A stretch of DNA of 64,000 nucleotides from Theocolax elegans (GCA_026168455.1 CM047430.1:69107044-69171043), one strand, 5' to 3'. Shown: positions 1 to 12,595, counted from the stretch's first letter. Made by a program: numbers and translations. The notes: generated by a model not told the origin, from the letters alone.

Positions 1-3000
1 CACCCGGCTATGGAACGAAATCTAAAAATTAGAAAATTACGACTTCTTAGCCGGTTTTTGTGTGTATATACGTGTAAAAATGCATGTTAATTCAATCCAC
101 CCCGCAACGGAACGAAATCTAAAAATTTGAAAATTTGGACTTCTAAGCTGGTTTATGTGTGTATAGACGTGTAAAAATGCATGTTAATTCAATCCACCCG
201 GCAGTGGAACGAAATCTAAAAATTTGAAAATTTCGACTTCATAGCCGGTTTATGCGTGTATATACGTGTAATATTGCATGTTAACTCAATCCACCCGGCA
301 ATGGAACGAAATCTAAAAAATTGAAAATTTGGCCTTCCTTGCCAGTTTATGTGTGTATATACATGTAAAAATGCATTTTAATTCAATCCACGCGGCAAGG
401 AAACGAACTCTAAAAATTTGAAAATTTAGACTTCATAGCCGGTTTATGTGTGTATATACAAGTAATATTGCATGTTAACTCAATGCACCCGGCAACGGAA
501 CGAAATCTAAAAATTTGAAAATTTGGACTTCCTAGCTGGTTTATGTGTATATATACGTGTAATATTGCATGTTAATTCAATCCACCCGGCAATGGAACGA
601 AATCTAAAAATTTGAAAATTTTGACTTCATAGACGGTTTATGCGTGTATATACGTGTAATATTGCATGTTAACTCAATCCACCCGGCAACGGAACGAAAT
701 CTAAATATTTGAAAATTTGGCCTTCTTTGCCGGTTTATGTGTGTATATACATGTAAAAATGCATGTTAATTCAATCCACCCGGCAACAGAAAGAAATCTA
801 AAAATTTGAAAATATCGAATTCATAGCCGGTTTATGCGTGTATATACGTAAAAAAAAGCATTTGAATTCAAAGCACCCGGCTATGGAACGAAATCTAAAA
901 ATATGAAAATTTGGACTTCCTAGCTGGTTTATGTGTGTATATTCGTGTAATATTGCATGTTAATTCAATCCACCCGGCAATGGAACGAAATCTAAAAATT
1001 TGAAAATTTTGACTTCATAGACGGTTTATGCGTGTATATACGTGTAATATTGCATGTTAACTCAATCCACCCGGCAACGGAACGAAATCTAAATATTTGA
1101 AAATTTGGCCTTCTTTGCCGGTTTATGTGTGTATATACATGTAAAAATGCATTTTAATTCAATCCACGCGGCAATGGAACGAAATCTAAAAATTTGAAAA
1201 TTTCGACTTCATAGCCGGTTTATGTGTGTATATACATGTAATATTGCATGTTAACTCAATGCACCCAGCAACGGAACGAAATCTAAAAATTTGAAAATTT
1301 GGACTTCCTAGCTGGTTTATGTGTATATATACGTGTAATATTGCTTGTTAATTCAATCCACCCCCCAACGGAACGAAATCTAAAAATTTGAAAATTTTGA
1401 CTTCATAGACGGTTTATGCGTGTATAAACGTGTAAAAATGCATGTTAATTCAATCCACCCGGCAGTGGAACGAAATCTAAAAATTTGAAAATTTCGACTT
1501 CATAGCCGGTTTATGCGTGTATATACGTGTAATATTGCATGTTTACTCAATCCACCCGGCAACGGAACGAAATCTAAAAATTTGAAAATTTGGCCTTCCT
1601 TGCCAGTTTAGGTGTGTATATACATGTAAAAATGCATTTTAATTCAATCCACGCGGCAATGGAACGAAATCTAAAAATTTGAAAATTTCGACTTCATAGC
1701 CGGTTTATGTGTGTATTTACATGTAATATTGTATGTTAACTCAATGCACCCGGCAACGGAAAGAATCTAAAAATTTGAAAGTTTGGACTTCCTAGCTGGT
1801 TTATGTGTGTATATACGTGTAATATTGCATGTTAACTCAATCCACCCCGCAACGGAACGAAATCTAAATATTTGAATAATTGGCCTTCTTTGCCGGTTTA
1901 TGTGTGTATATACATGTAAAAATGCATGTTAATTCAATTCACCCGGCAATGGAACGAAATCTAAAAATTGGAAAATTCGACTTCATAGCCGGTTTATACG
2001 TGTATATACGTGAAAAAAAGCATTTGAATTCAAAGCATCCGGCTAAGGAACGAAATCTAAAAATTTGAAATTTCGACTTCATAGCCGGTTTATGTGTGTA
2101 TATACATGTAATATTGCATGTTAACTCAATGCACCCGGCAACGGAACGAAATCTAAAAATTTGAAAATTTGGACTTCCTAGCTGGTTTTTGTGTGTATAT
2201 ACGTGTAAAAATGCATTTGAATTCAAAGCACCCGGCTATGGAACGAATCTAAAAATTTGAAATTTCGACTTCTTTGCCGGGTTATGTGTGTATATACGTG
2301 TAAAAATGCATGATAACTCAATCCACCCGGCAACGGAACGAAATCTAAATATTTGAAAATTTGGCCTTCTTTGCCGGTTTATGTGTGTATATACGTGTAA
2401 AAATGCATGTTAATTCAATCCGGTTTATATGTGTTTATACGAGAAAAAAGCATTTCAATTCAAAGCACCCGGCTGTGGAACGAAATCTAAAAATTTGAAA
2501 ATTTCGACTTCTTAGCCGGTTTATGCGTGTATATACGTGTAATATTGCATGTTAACTCAATCCACCCCGCAACGGAACGAAATCTAAATATTTGAAAATT
2601 TGGCCTTCTTTGCCGGTTTATGTGTGTATATACATGTAAAAATGCATTTTAATTCAATCCACGCGGCTAAGGAACGAAATCTAAAAATTTGAAAATTTCG
2701 ACTTCATAGCCGGTTTATGTGTGTATATACATGTAATATTGCATGTTAACTCAATGCACCCGGCAACGGAACGAAATCTAAAAATTTGAAAATTTGGACT
2801 TCCTAGCTGGTTTTTTGTGTGTATATACGTGTAAAAATGCATTTGAATTCAAAGCACCCGGCTATGGAACGAAATCTAAAAATTTGAAAATTTCGACTTC
2901 TTTGCCGGGTTATGTGTGTATATACGTGTAAAAATGCATGATAACTCAATCCACCCGGCAACGGAACGAAATCTAAATATTTGAAAATTTGGCCTTCTTT

Positions 3001-4407
3001 GCCGGTTTATGTGTGTATAACGTGTAAAAATGCATGTTAATTCAATCCGGTTTATATGTGTTATACGAGAAAAAAGCATTTCAATTCAAAGCACCCGGCT
3101 GTGGAACGAAATCTAAAAATTTGAAAATTTCGACTTCTTAGCGGTTTATGCGTGTATATACGTGTAATATTGCATGTTAACTCAATCCACCCCGCAACGG
3201 AACGAAATCTAAATATTTGAAAATTTGGCCTTCTTTGCCGGTTTATGTGTGTATATACATGTAAAAATGCATTTTAATTCAATCCACGCGGCAATGGAAC
3301 GAAATCTAAAAATTTGAAAATTTCGACTTCATAGCCAGTTTAGGTTAGGTGTGTATATACATGTAAAAATGCATTTTAATTCAATCCACGCGGCAATGGA
3401 ACGAAATCTAAAAATTTGAAATTTCGACTTCATAGCCGGTTTATGTGCGTATATACATGTAATATTGCATGTTAACTCAATGCACCCAGCAACGGAACGA
3501 AATCTAAAAATTTGAAAATTTGGACTTCCTAGCTGGTTTATGTGTATATATACGTGTAATATTGCTTGTTAATTCAATCCACCCCGCAACGGAACGAAAT
3601 CTAAAAATTTGAAAATTATGACTTCATAGACGGTTTCTGCGTGTATAAACGTGTAAAAATGCATGTTAATTCAATCCACCCGGCAGTGGAACGAAATCTA
3701 AAAATTTGAAAATTTCGACTTCATAGCCGGTTTATGCGTGTATATACGTGTAATATTGCATGTTTACTCAATCCACCCGGCAACGGAACGAAATCTAAAA
3801 ATTTGAAAATTTGGCCTTCCTTGCCAGTTTAGGTGTGTATATACGTGTAAAAATGCATGTTAATTCATTCCACCCGGCAGTGGAACGAAATCTAAAAATT
3901 TGAAAATATCGACTTCATAGCCGGTTTATGCGTGTATATACGAGAAAAAAGCATTTGAATTCAATGCACCCGGCTATGGAACGAAATCTAAAAATTTGAA
4001 AATTTCGACTTCTTTGCCGGGTTATGTGTGTATATACGTGTAAAAATGCATGATAACTCAATCCACCCGGCAACGGAACGAAATCTAAATATTTGAAAAT
4101 TTGGCCTTCTTTGCCGGTTTATGTGTGTATATACGTGTAAAAATGCATGTTAATTCAATCCGGTTTATATGTGTTTATACGAGAAAAAAGCATTTCAATT
4201 CAAAGCACCCGGCTATGGAACGAAATCTAAAAATTTGAAAATTTCGACTTCTTAGCCGGTTTATGCGTGTATATACGTGTAATATTGCATGTTAACTCAT
4301 TCCACCCCGCAACGGAACGAAATCTAAATATTTGAAAATTTTGACTTCATAGACGGTTTATGCGTGTATAAACGTGTAAAAATGCATGTTAATTCAATCC
4401 ACCCGGC
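1..4407. repeat. 97-bp satellite array, left block
   Basis: Head-to-tail monomers of about 97 bp; the CACCCGGC-type start recurs at 1, 98, 195 and 292. A monomer runs from a GC-richer segment (CACCCGGCWAYGGAACGAAA), through A/T tracts (CTAAAAATTTGAAAATTT), a CTTCNTAGCYGGTTTATG segment and GTGTATATACGTGTA, to TGCATGTTAATTCAATC or an EcoRI-bearing variant GCATTTGAATTCAAAG. Monomer subtypes alternate. Short open frames here are stretches of repeat with no codon bias and no conserved start, and I do not call genes. Three monomers shortened by a 51-bp deletion occur near 2416, 3043 and 4156. The block is interrupted at 4407 by the palindromic element. Confidence 0.97.
4400..4407 (+). repeat. 8-bp target site duplication, left copy
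   Basis: CACCCGGC immediately precedes the palindrome and is repeated exactly at 13239-13246 after it. Uninterrupted satellite copies (for example around 1455-1475, 3676-3690 and 30234-30245) read straight through a single CACCCGGC followed by AGTGGAACG. This is the structure expected of the pre-insertion site. Confidence 0.9.
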
Positions 4408-4416
4408 GGGACTACC

Positions 4417-4447
4417 ACACTGAGCACAATCGGACACTGAGCACAAT
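4417..4447 (+). repeat. Subterminal 14-bp direct repeat pair (left end)
   Basis: ACACTGAGCACAAT occurs at 4417-4430 and again at 4434-4447, a 17-bp period starting 10 bp from the element end. The mirror pair lies at 13199-13229. Repeated subterminal motifs are typical transposase-binding sites in cut-and-paste elements; that function is inferred. Confidence 0.5.
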
Positions 4448-4565
4448 TCTGAGAAAAGGAGAAAAAGGGAAGCGCGCATATAAGTTCGGCTATTTTAGCC
4501 ACGCCTTCCACCAATCACGGACAACGTCTAAAACAATAACATTGACAGACTTGCCCAATTAGGCT

Positions 4566-4816
4566 TCTCGCTTCTCTCTCTCTCTCTTACTCACTCTATC
4601 TCACTCACCCTCTCTCTTTCGCTTTTTGTTTTCTCCGTCTATTATGCCATACGTTCGTACCTGTACTGCATATATACACACACACACATACATACAAACT
4701 TATAGGTATATATATATATATATACACGAGACAAACATACATTCTCTCTGTCTATACGTCTCCGTCTTCCTATTTTGCCATCATCATACGTTTATGTATG
4801 TGCGTGAGTATCTGAG

Positions 4817-4902
<86 letters not shown>
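4566..4902. repeat. Microsatellite-rich stretch (CT, CA, TA)
   Basis: It contains CT-rich tracts at 4566-4622, a short CA run near 4677-4690, TA near 4709-4723, (TC)n at about 4818-4852 and (TA)n at about 4852-4902. Open frames across this stretch read out Ile-Tyr or Ser-Leu repeats and are not genes. The counterpart in the other arm has shorter tracts. Confidence 0.9.
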
Positions 4903-4910
<8 letters not shown>

Positions 4911-4980
4911 TTTAAAAAAATCCTTAACTCTAACCAGGGGCACAATTTAAATATATGTTCTAACATTTTGGCATTTCATA

Positions 4981-5054
4981 GACACGGTAGCCGTGAGCGT
5001 TAAGGCGCGTGTCTGCAGACGGTTACCCAAGCGGTCTCGGGTTCAAATCTCTCG
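4981..5054 (+). repeat. tRNA-derived (SINE-like) segment, left arm
   Basis: It carries an A-box-like GGTAGCCGTGAGCGTTAAGG and, about 45 bp downstream, a B-box-like GGGTTCAAATC, the layout of an internal RNA polymerase III promoter. The 5-bp T stem and 7-bp acceptor stem do not pair properly, so this is not an intact tRNA gene. It resembles the tRNA-like heads of arthropod SINEs. A poly-T stretch follows at 5067-5076. Confidence 0.45.
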
Positions 5055-6127
5055 AAAGTTTCACTTTTTTTTTTATTTATTTAATTATTCAATACATTTT
5101 TAATACTTAAATCCACTGGTTAATAATAACTTTTATATTATTTAATTAATTATGTAAAACCTATTTCATAATTAATTATAAATATAAAAATATTAATAAC
5201 ACAATTTTTAAACTTGTAAAAATTAGTAAATGTATTATTTAATATTAATTAAAATTAAAATATTAAATATAATTAATTTAACAATGAAGTTTAATAAAAG
5301 GGTAATTTTTCGTATTTTGTATAGTTTAAAAAAATGCAAATTATGTAGAAATATAGTAAAACTACAATAAATAAGAGGTTCTATTAAGTTAATTATTTAA
5401 GTTACTTATAATTCAATTGTAGTTTCAAACAGAACTCGGCAAGTATTCGACCGCAACTTTTCGTCGATACTTTTTAAAAATTAAATGAAAATAGGTATAA
5501 AACAGAAAAAGTGATATTTACGCTATTAAACAATATGTAAGACCATTAAAGCAATTTAAAAAAGTATTCGACAAAAAGTCTGTAGTGATATAATATAGAT
5601 TTACTTGAATATAATTAGTGTGCTTTAAATAGATTAATGGATCGTCGAAAATCAATTTAAAGAAAAATATGCTGTTCAATAAATATAAATTAACACGGAA
5701 TAGTATGATGTTTATTTGTTAAGTAGTGTAATAAATATTTTGTACTTCTCAATAGGGAAATTGAAGGTTTCATTTATACTAATAAATTATTATAAGTTCT
5801 TAATAAATTATTATAATTCTTTATAAAAATTCTATTTTTTAGATCGATTAACACGCTTACGTTAGTACAATTAATATTCAGATTTGAATTTATATATTTA
5901 TAATCTTCATTTTGGTGTCCAAATTTAATGCAGCATCTCCAAGTAACGTACCTGTTTAGCAGAGAACAAGAAGTTTCTGCTATTGAAAGTATTGAAATCA
6001 AAGCGGAATAATCGACAAGTATTCTTTACCATACCATAAATTTGTGTTTTGTTAACACATCTATTTTCTTATGAAGTTTAAGCAAAATATATGAAATTTC
6101 AATTATAAAAACAGGTAAAATTATAAA

Positions 6128-6128
6128 A

Positions 6129-6190
<62 letters not shown>

Positions 6191-6212
6191 ACGTGTGTGT
6201 ATGTATGTATAA
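6128..6212. repeat. (AC)n(AT)n(GT)n microsatellite, left arm
   Basis: A compound dinucleotide repeat that is itself self-complementary. The counterpart at 11448-11521 is shorter in its TA core. This accounts for part of the arm length difference. Confidence 0.9.
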
Positions 6213-8455
6213 AAATATATACTAAGCTTTTTCTTTTTTAACTCTTTACTTTCATTAAGAAAATTGAAAAAATTACGTTTTTCAATAATACTCACAAAAT
6301 CTTTTATGTTTTAAATAAATGATTTATTATTATCTTCTTTACAGTTCAGTATTACACTTTCTCACATTAGAGTCTCACATCTCCTTAATATAATTAATAA
6401 TGACTTTTGGTCGGTAATGATAAGGTGTAAAATTTATCTTTGCAGCTGCTCGAAAATCTCGATCATCTAGTTGTGAATAGTGTTAAAAAAAATTATTCGT
6501 ACTATTCACAGCAAGTAGGAGAGCGCAACAGACATATTTTTGGAATACGTTAAACCGTAGTTAAGTAAAAAATAAATAGGGATTCCCAATTTTTAGATTT
6601 TGCATCTCCTTAAGGGGATAAGCCTAGGTTAAAATTGAAAAATAACCATTGAATATTATTATTAATTTTTTGAACAAAATATATTATTATTAACTTTTAT
6701 TAAAATTTTTTTGGTCAATTTATATGTAACATAACTAATTGAATAACTTATAGTTAATATCATTAAAATTTCAGATATATAGGTAAGCCGTATTTATTTT
6801 CCAGAAAAAAATTCATAAAGTTAAGTACCTATACGTAGACTCTTTTGGAGCTTTCTTTCAAAACTGACATTTTTATTAATATCTTTAACAATTTTCAATG
6901 GATTTTTGAAAAAAACTAATATGTTATTCAATTTGGTGAGCAAAATAACATAGATAAAATTCCAAAAGACAAGCGGTATTCGATTTTAAGTATTAGGCGT
7001 TCAAAGTTTGAAGTTAACGTTATTAGTATATTTATATCGAGGTACAGTATCCTTTAAAAAGTTGGACAACTTCTCCTTTTTCGCAATTTCCTCAAGATTT
7101 TCTAGATTCTATCACCATTAATTACTACAAAACAGGATATTTTTTAGAGTTATAGAACATTTCTAGTAAAAACTACTGATTAAATAATAAAATTAACTTT
7201 TGATTTTGATTGTACACTTTTGATTTTGATTAACCACTTAATCGAATAGGCTCAAATTTTAAGAGTAATAGCAAAACTTGATTTAAATTCACTTAAATTA
7301 AACAGTATTTCAATAAAAGTCTAAATTTTTATTTAAACAAAATATATAGCTATTTCTTTACATAAGTTAAACATTTTTAAAGATTTACATAATTATAATT
7401 ATTATTTAAAATAAAATACAAACATCTTGAAAAACTATTAAAATAACATATAAATATTATGAAATATAAAAGATATTATAATCTTTTTATTTTTAATTTC
7501 CTTAATTTCAGTGGTCTGATGTATTGGGTATTTCTTCAAATTCTTAATTCAGCTTTGCTCTATTCTAACGGATTTTAGCGTACTTTTTTAAATTCTATCT
7601 ATTTTATCTCAGCTTTTTATTAAACTTTAATTCAAGTTTTAATATTTGATAGTTTACAAGTTACAAGCATTTTAAGTGAAGCATTTTTTTTGTAAATTTT
7701 TCTATAACATCGCATAACTTTTGAAAAACGATTGTTAGGATTGCGGCTCTGGCTTTTTTCATATTTTTATATTAGGAAACATACTACAAGCTGGGCACGA
7801 TCCGTTTCCCAAACATATCAGAGTCTCCTTGTTAGTATTCAAAACAAAAAAGAGGGTCTACGATGAATAAAATGTGTCTTTACGAATAAAAAATAAATAC
7901 GGGGAATAAAGTGATCGAAGGAAAAAAAATGCAATTATACTCCACTCGTATAAATTTATAAAGTAGACTTCAGATGATCAGGGTAAAAAAAAATTCAGCA
8001 CTTTAGACATGAAGAACAACAATATTTAAAGAAACAGCGCATGTGATTTTAAGATTTATATATTATATATCTGAAATCAAAGATGAAAAAAATCATTATT
8101 ACTTTAACTGTGGGAATATGTTTCAGAGGTGTCTAGTAGTTCTCCTGAATTTTTTCAGATTTTTTGGGGCCATTATTTTAAGTTACAGAGAGTCAAAATT
8201 GACATTTTAGCACTTTTTTACATTATACGCCCATTTTCACGAATTTGTAGCTCTCAGGGGATGCATTTTTTACTATAAACATAAAAAAGACTTATTTTTA
8301 TAAAATTTTCTGAATATTTCATTAAAAACACTTTTAAAGTCATACATGTTTGCTGTCACACTCTTGTAAGCCATTTAAACCTTAAATAGTGAAAATCAGC
8401 AATTCTGCTCCGAACTCTGGAAACCTAATGCTGTCTAAAAGATATCTTATTATAG

Positions 8456-8680
8456 TCAAAAACTGCCTATAAATTTCCAGAGTGGATCTAAATCATTAAA
8501 ATCACTTATGGTCAAAATATCTGGGAAAAGTGCCCGAAATATTAATAGAAATGTAAATTTGTTGCCTTATAGCGATGAATCTTTTAGCATGATCATTGCA
8601 AAAAAATTTATGCACTTACCTTGGAGTGGTAGAAAAGTATCTCCACTTGTTTCAGTATCCATCTAATCCCCTGTAAGCTG
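8456..8680 (-). other. Mirror copy of the possible small spliced frame, left arm
   Basis: This is the inverted copy of the candidate at 8977-9201, reading away from the central spacer. Donor, acceptor and stop are all preserved because the arms are identical here. Coordinates are derived from the symmetry of the palindrome. Confidence 0.2.
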
Positions 8681-8698
8681 CTAAAAATACAAATATTA

Positions 8699-8958
8699 TT
8701 ATACAATTATAAAAAAATAATTTTTAAACATTTCTAATACTGGATTTTTAGTTTTACAACCTTTACAAGAATTATAATACTAATCTGAAGGATTACTATA
8801 AAAGTATCAACATTATATTATTATTATTATTCTGCCATACATTGTTTAAATTTCACAAACTTGTCACTGTCAATTAATCATATTAATCATTATATTCTCA
8901 GAATGGATTTGTTGATATATTTTTTGTATTAAATAACGTTTATATATTTATCATATTG
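8699..8958. other. Central spacer of the palindrome
   Basis: 260 bp of unpaired AT-rich sequence between the arms. The arms stop pairing after CAAATATTA at 8690-8698. No open frame or recognisable motif is visible. If the small spliced frames just inside each arm are real, this spacer would sit between two divergent genes and could act as a bidirectional promoter; that is inference only. Confidence 0.7.
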
Positions 8959-8976
8959 TAATATTTGTATTTTTAG

Positions 8977-9201
8977 CAGCTTACAGGGGATTAGATGGAT
9001 ACTGAAACAAGTGGAGATACTTTTCTACCACTCCAAGGTAAGTGCATAAATTTTTTTGCAATGATCATGCTAAAAGATTCATCGCTATAAGGCAACAAAT
9101 TTACATTTCTATTAATATTTCGGGCACTTTTCCCAGATATTTTGACCATAAGTGATTTTAATGATTTAGATCCACTCTGGAAATTTATAGGCAGTTTTTG
9201 A
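8977..9201 (+). other. Possible two-exon small gene inside the right arm
   Basis: A candidate exon follows a TATTTTTAG acceptor-like site, has an ATG at 8995, and ends at 9037 with a consensus donor (CAAG|GTAAGT). A TTTTCCCAG acceptor at 9135-9136 would give a 99-bp intron. Joined, the frame stays open in phase to a TGA at 9199-9201, giving a 35-residue acidic peptide. A mirror copy lies on the minus strand at about 8456-8680. I recognise no family, and a chance occurrence in AT-rich DNA is quite possible. Confidence 0.2.
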
Positions 9202-11447
9202 CTATAATAAGATATCTTTTAGACAGCATTAGGTTTCCAGAGTTCGGAGCAGAATTGCTGATTTTCACTATTTAAGGTTTAAATGGCTTACAAGAGTGTG
9301 ACAGCAAACATGTATGACTTTAAAAGTGTTTTTAATGAAATATTCAGAAAATTTTATAAAAATAAGTCTTTTTTATGTTTATAGTAAAAAATGCATCCCC
9401 TGAGAGCTACAAATTCGTGAAAATGGGCGTATAATGTAAAAAAGTGCTAAAATGTCAATTTTGACTCTCTGTAACTTAAAATAATGGCCCCAAAAAATCT
9501 GAAAAAATTCAGGAGAACTACTAGACACCTCTGAAACATATTCCCACAGTTAAAGTAATAATGATTTTTTTCATCTTTGATTTCAGATATATAATATATA
9601 AATCTTAAAATCACATGCGCTGTTTCTTTAAATATTGTTGTTCTTCATGTCTAAAGTGCTGAATTTTTTTTTACCCTGATCATCTGAAGTCTACTTTATA
9701 AATTTATACGAGTGGAGTATAATTGCATTTTTTTTCCTTCGATCACTTTATTCCCCGTATTTATTTTTTATTCGTAAAGACACATTTTATTCATCGTAGA
9801 CCCTCTTTTTTGTTTTGAATACTAACAAGGAGACTCTGATATGTTTGGGAAACGGATCGTGCCCAGCTTGTAGTATGTTTCCTAATATAAAAATATGAAA
9901 AAAGCCAGAGCCGCAATCCTAACAATCGTTTTTCAAAAGTTATGCGATGTTATAGAAAAATTTACAAAAAAAATGCTTCACTTAAAATGCTTGTAACTTG
10001 TAAACTATCAAATATTAAAACTTGAATTAAAGTTTAATAAAAAGCTGAGATAAAATAGATAGAATTTAAAAAAGTACGCTAAAATCCGTTAGAATAGAGC
10101 AAAGCTGAATTAAGAATTTGAAGAAATACCCAATACATCAGACCACTGAAATTAAGGAAATTAAAAATAAAAAGATTATAATATCTTTTATATTTCATAA
10201 TATTTATATGTTATTTTAATAGTTTTTCAAGATGTTTGTATTTTATTTTAAATAATAATTATAATTATGTAAATCTTTAAAAATGTTTAACTTATGTAAA
10301 GAAATAGCTATATATTTTGTTTAAATAAAAATTTAGACTTTTATTGAAATACTGTTTAATTTAAGTGAATTTAAATCAAGTTTTGCTATTACTCTTAAAA
10401 TTTGAGCCTATTCGATTAAGTGGTTAATCAAAATCAAAAGTGTACAATCAAAATCAAAAGTTAATTTTATTATTTAATCAGTAGTTTTTACTAGAAATGT
10501 TCTATAACTCTAAAAAATATCCTGTTTTGTAGTAATTAATGGTGATAGAATCTAGAAAATCTTGAGGAAATTGCGAAAAAGGAGAAGTTGTCCAACTTTT
10601 TAAAGGATACTGTACCTCGATATAAATATACTAATAACGTTAACTTCAAACTTTGAACGCCTAATACTTAAAATCGAATACCGCTTGTCTTTTGGAATTT
10701 TATCTATGTTATTTTGCTCACCAAATTGAATAACATATTAGTTTTTTTCAAAAATCCATTGAAAATTGTTAAAGATATTAATAAAAATGTCAGTTTTGAA
10801 AGAAAGCTCCAAAAGAGTCTACGTATAGGTACTTAACTTTATGAATTTTTTTCTGGAAAATAAATACGGCTTACCTATATATCTGAAATTTTAATGATAT
10901 TAACTATAAGTTATTCAATTAGTTATGTTACATATAAATTGACCAAAAAAATTTTAATAAAAGTTAATAATAATATATTTTGTTCAAAAAATTAATAATA
11001 ATATTCAATGGTTATTTTTCAATTTTAACCTAGGCTTATCCCCTTAAGGAGATGCAAAATCTAAAAATTGGGAATCCCTATTTATTTTTTACTTAACTAC
11101 GGTTTAACGTATTCCAAAAATATGTCTGTTGCGCTCTCCTACTTGCTGTGAATAGTACGAATAATTTTTTTTAACACTATTCACAACTAGATGATCGAGA
11201 TTTTCGAGCAGCTGCAAAGATAAATTTTACACCTTATCATTACCGACCAAAAGTCATTATTAATTATATTAAGGAGATGTGAGACTCTAATGTGAGAAAG
11301 TGTAATACTGAACTGTAAAGAAGATAATAATAAATCATTTATTTAAAACATAAAAGATTTTGTGAGTATTATTGAAAAACGTAATTTTTTCAATTTTCTT
11401 AATGAAAGTAAAGAGTTAAAAAAGAAAAAGCTTAGTATATATTTTTA

Positions 11448-11466
11448 TACATACATACACACACGT

Positions 11467-11520
<54 letters not shown>

Positions 11521-11521
11521 T
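11448..11521. repeat. (AC)n(AT)n(GT)n microsatellite, right arm
   Basis: Inverted counterpart of the compound repeat in the left arm, with a shorter AT core. Confidence 0.9.
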
Positions 11522-12595
11522 TTTATAATTTTACCTGTTTTTATAATTGAAATTTCATATATTTTGCTTAAACTTCATAAGAAAATAGATGTGTTAACAA
11601 AACACAAATTTATGGTATGGTAAAGAATACTTGTCGATTATTCCGCTTTGATTTCAATACTTTCAATAGCAGAAACTTCTTGTTCTCTGCTAAACAGGTA
11701 CGTTACTTGGAGATGCTGCATTAAATTTGGACACCAAAATGAAGATTATAAATATATAAATTCAAATCTGAATATTAATTGTACTAACGTAAGCGTGTTA
11801 ATCGATCTAAAAAATAGAATTTTTATAAAGAATTATAATAATTTATTAAGAACTTATAATAATTTATTAGTATAAATGAAACCTTCAATTTCCCTATTGA
11901 GAAGTACAAAATATTTATTACACTACTTAACAAATAAACATCATACTATTCCGTGTTAATTTATATTTATTGAACAGCATATTTTTCTTTAAATTGATTT
12001 TCGACGATCCATTAATCTATTTAAAGCACACTAATTATATTCAAGTAAATCTATATTATATCACTACAGACTTTTTGTCGAATACTTTTTTAAATTGCTT
12101 TAATGGTCTTACATATTGTTTAATAGCGTAAATATCACTTTTTCTGTTTTATACCTATTTTCATTTAATTTTTAAAAAGTATCGACGAAAAGTTGCGGTC
12201 GAATACTTGCCGAGTTCTGTTTGAAACTACAATTGAATTATAAGTAACTTAAATAATTAACTTAATAGAACCTCTTATTTATTGTAGTTTTACTATATTT
12301 CTACATAATTTGCATTTTTTTAAACTATACAAAATACGAAAAATTACCCTTTTATTAAACTTCATTGTTAAATTAATTATATTTAATATTTTAATTTTAA
12401 TTAATATTAAATAATACATTTACTAATTTTTACAAGTTTAAAAATTGTGTTATTAATATTTTTATATTTATAATTAATTATGAAATAGGTTTTACATAAT
12501 TAATTAAATAATATAAAAGTTATTATTAACCAGTGGATTTAAGTATTAAAAATGTATTGAATAATTAAATAAATAAAAAAAAAAAGTGAAACTTT

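Larger units (their letters stand above)
4408..8698 (+). repeat. Left arm of the giant palindrome
   Basis: About 4291 bp, reverse-complementary to 8959-13238. It holds CT-, CA- and TA-rich microsatellites near 4566-4902 and 6128-6212, a tRNA-like segment at 4981-5054, and otherwise AT-rich sequence without a convincing gene. The terminal 40 bp carries a 14-bp motif twice in direct orientation. A small hairpin (GTGAATAGT...ACTATTCAC) lies near 6471-6508. Confidence 0.9.

Noticed and set aside
1880..2226. Open frames of 60-100 codons throughout the satellite, on both strands
   Set aside because: They translate the 97-bp monomer itself; 97 is not a multiple of three, so frames cycle and end by chance. 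No conserved start, no domain, and they break at any variant monomer.
3335..3350. TTAGGTTAGG, two copies of the insect telomere repeat
   Set aside because: Other monomers read GTTTAGGTGTG at this place; a single slippage duplication of TTAGG explains it. No longer TTAGG array exists in the window.
1..4407. CRISPR-like regular repeats
   Set aside because: The repeats are directly adjacent 97-bp monomers with no unique spacers, and the context is eukaryotic satellite.
4626..4966. Frames rich in Ile-Tyr or Arg-Glu repeats
   Set aside because: They are translations of TA, CT and CA microsatellites.
4981..5060. A functional tRNA-Leu or tRNA-Ser gene
   Set aside because: A- and B-boxes are present but T-stem and acceptor-stem pairing fail, so only a tRNA-derived segment is claimed.
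11648..11875. 75-codon frame present in both palindrome arms
   Set aside because: AT-rich, low-complexity C-terminus (repeated Asn-Leu), no recognisable domain; its presence in both arms follows from arm identity, not selection.
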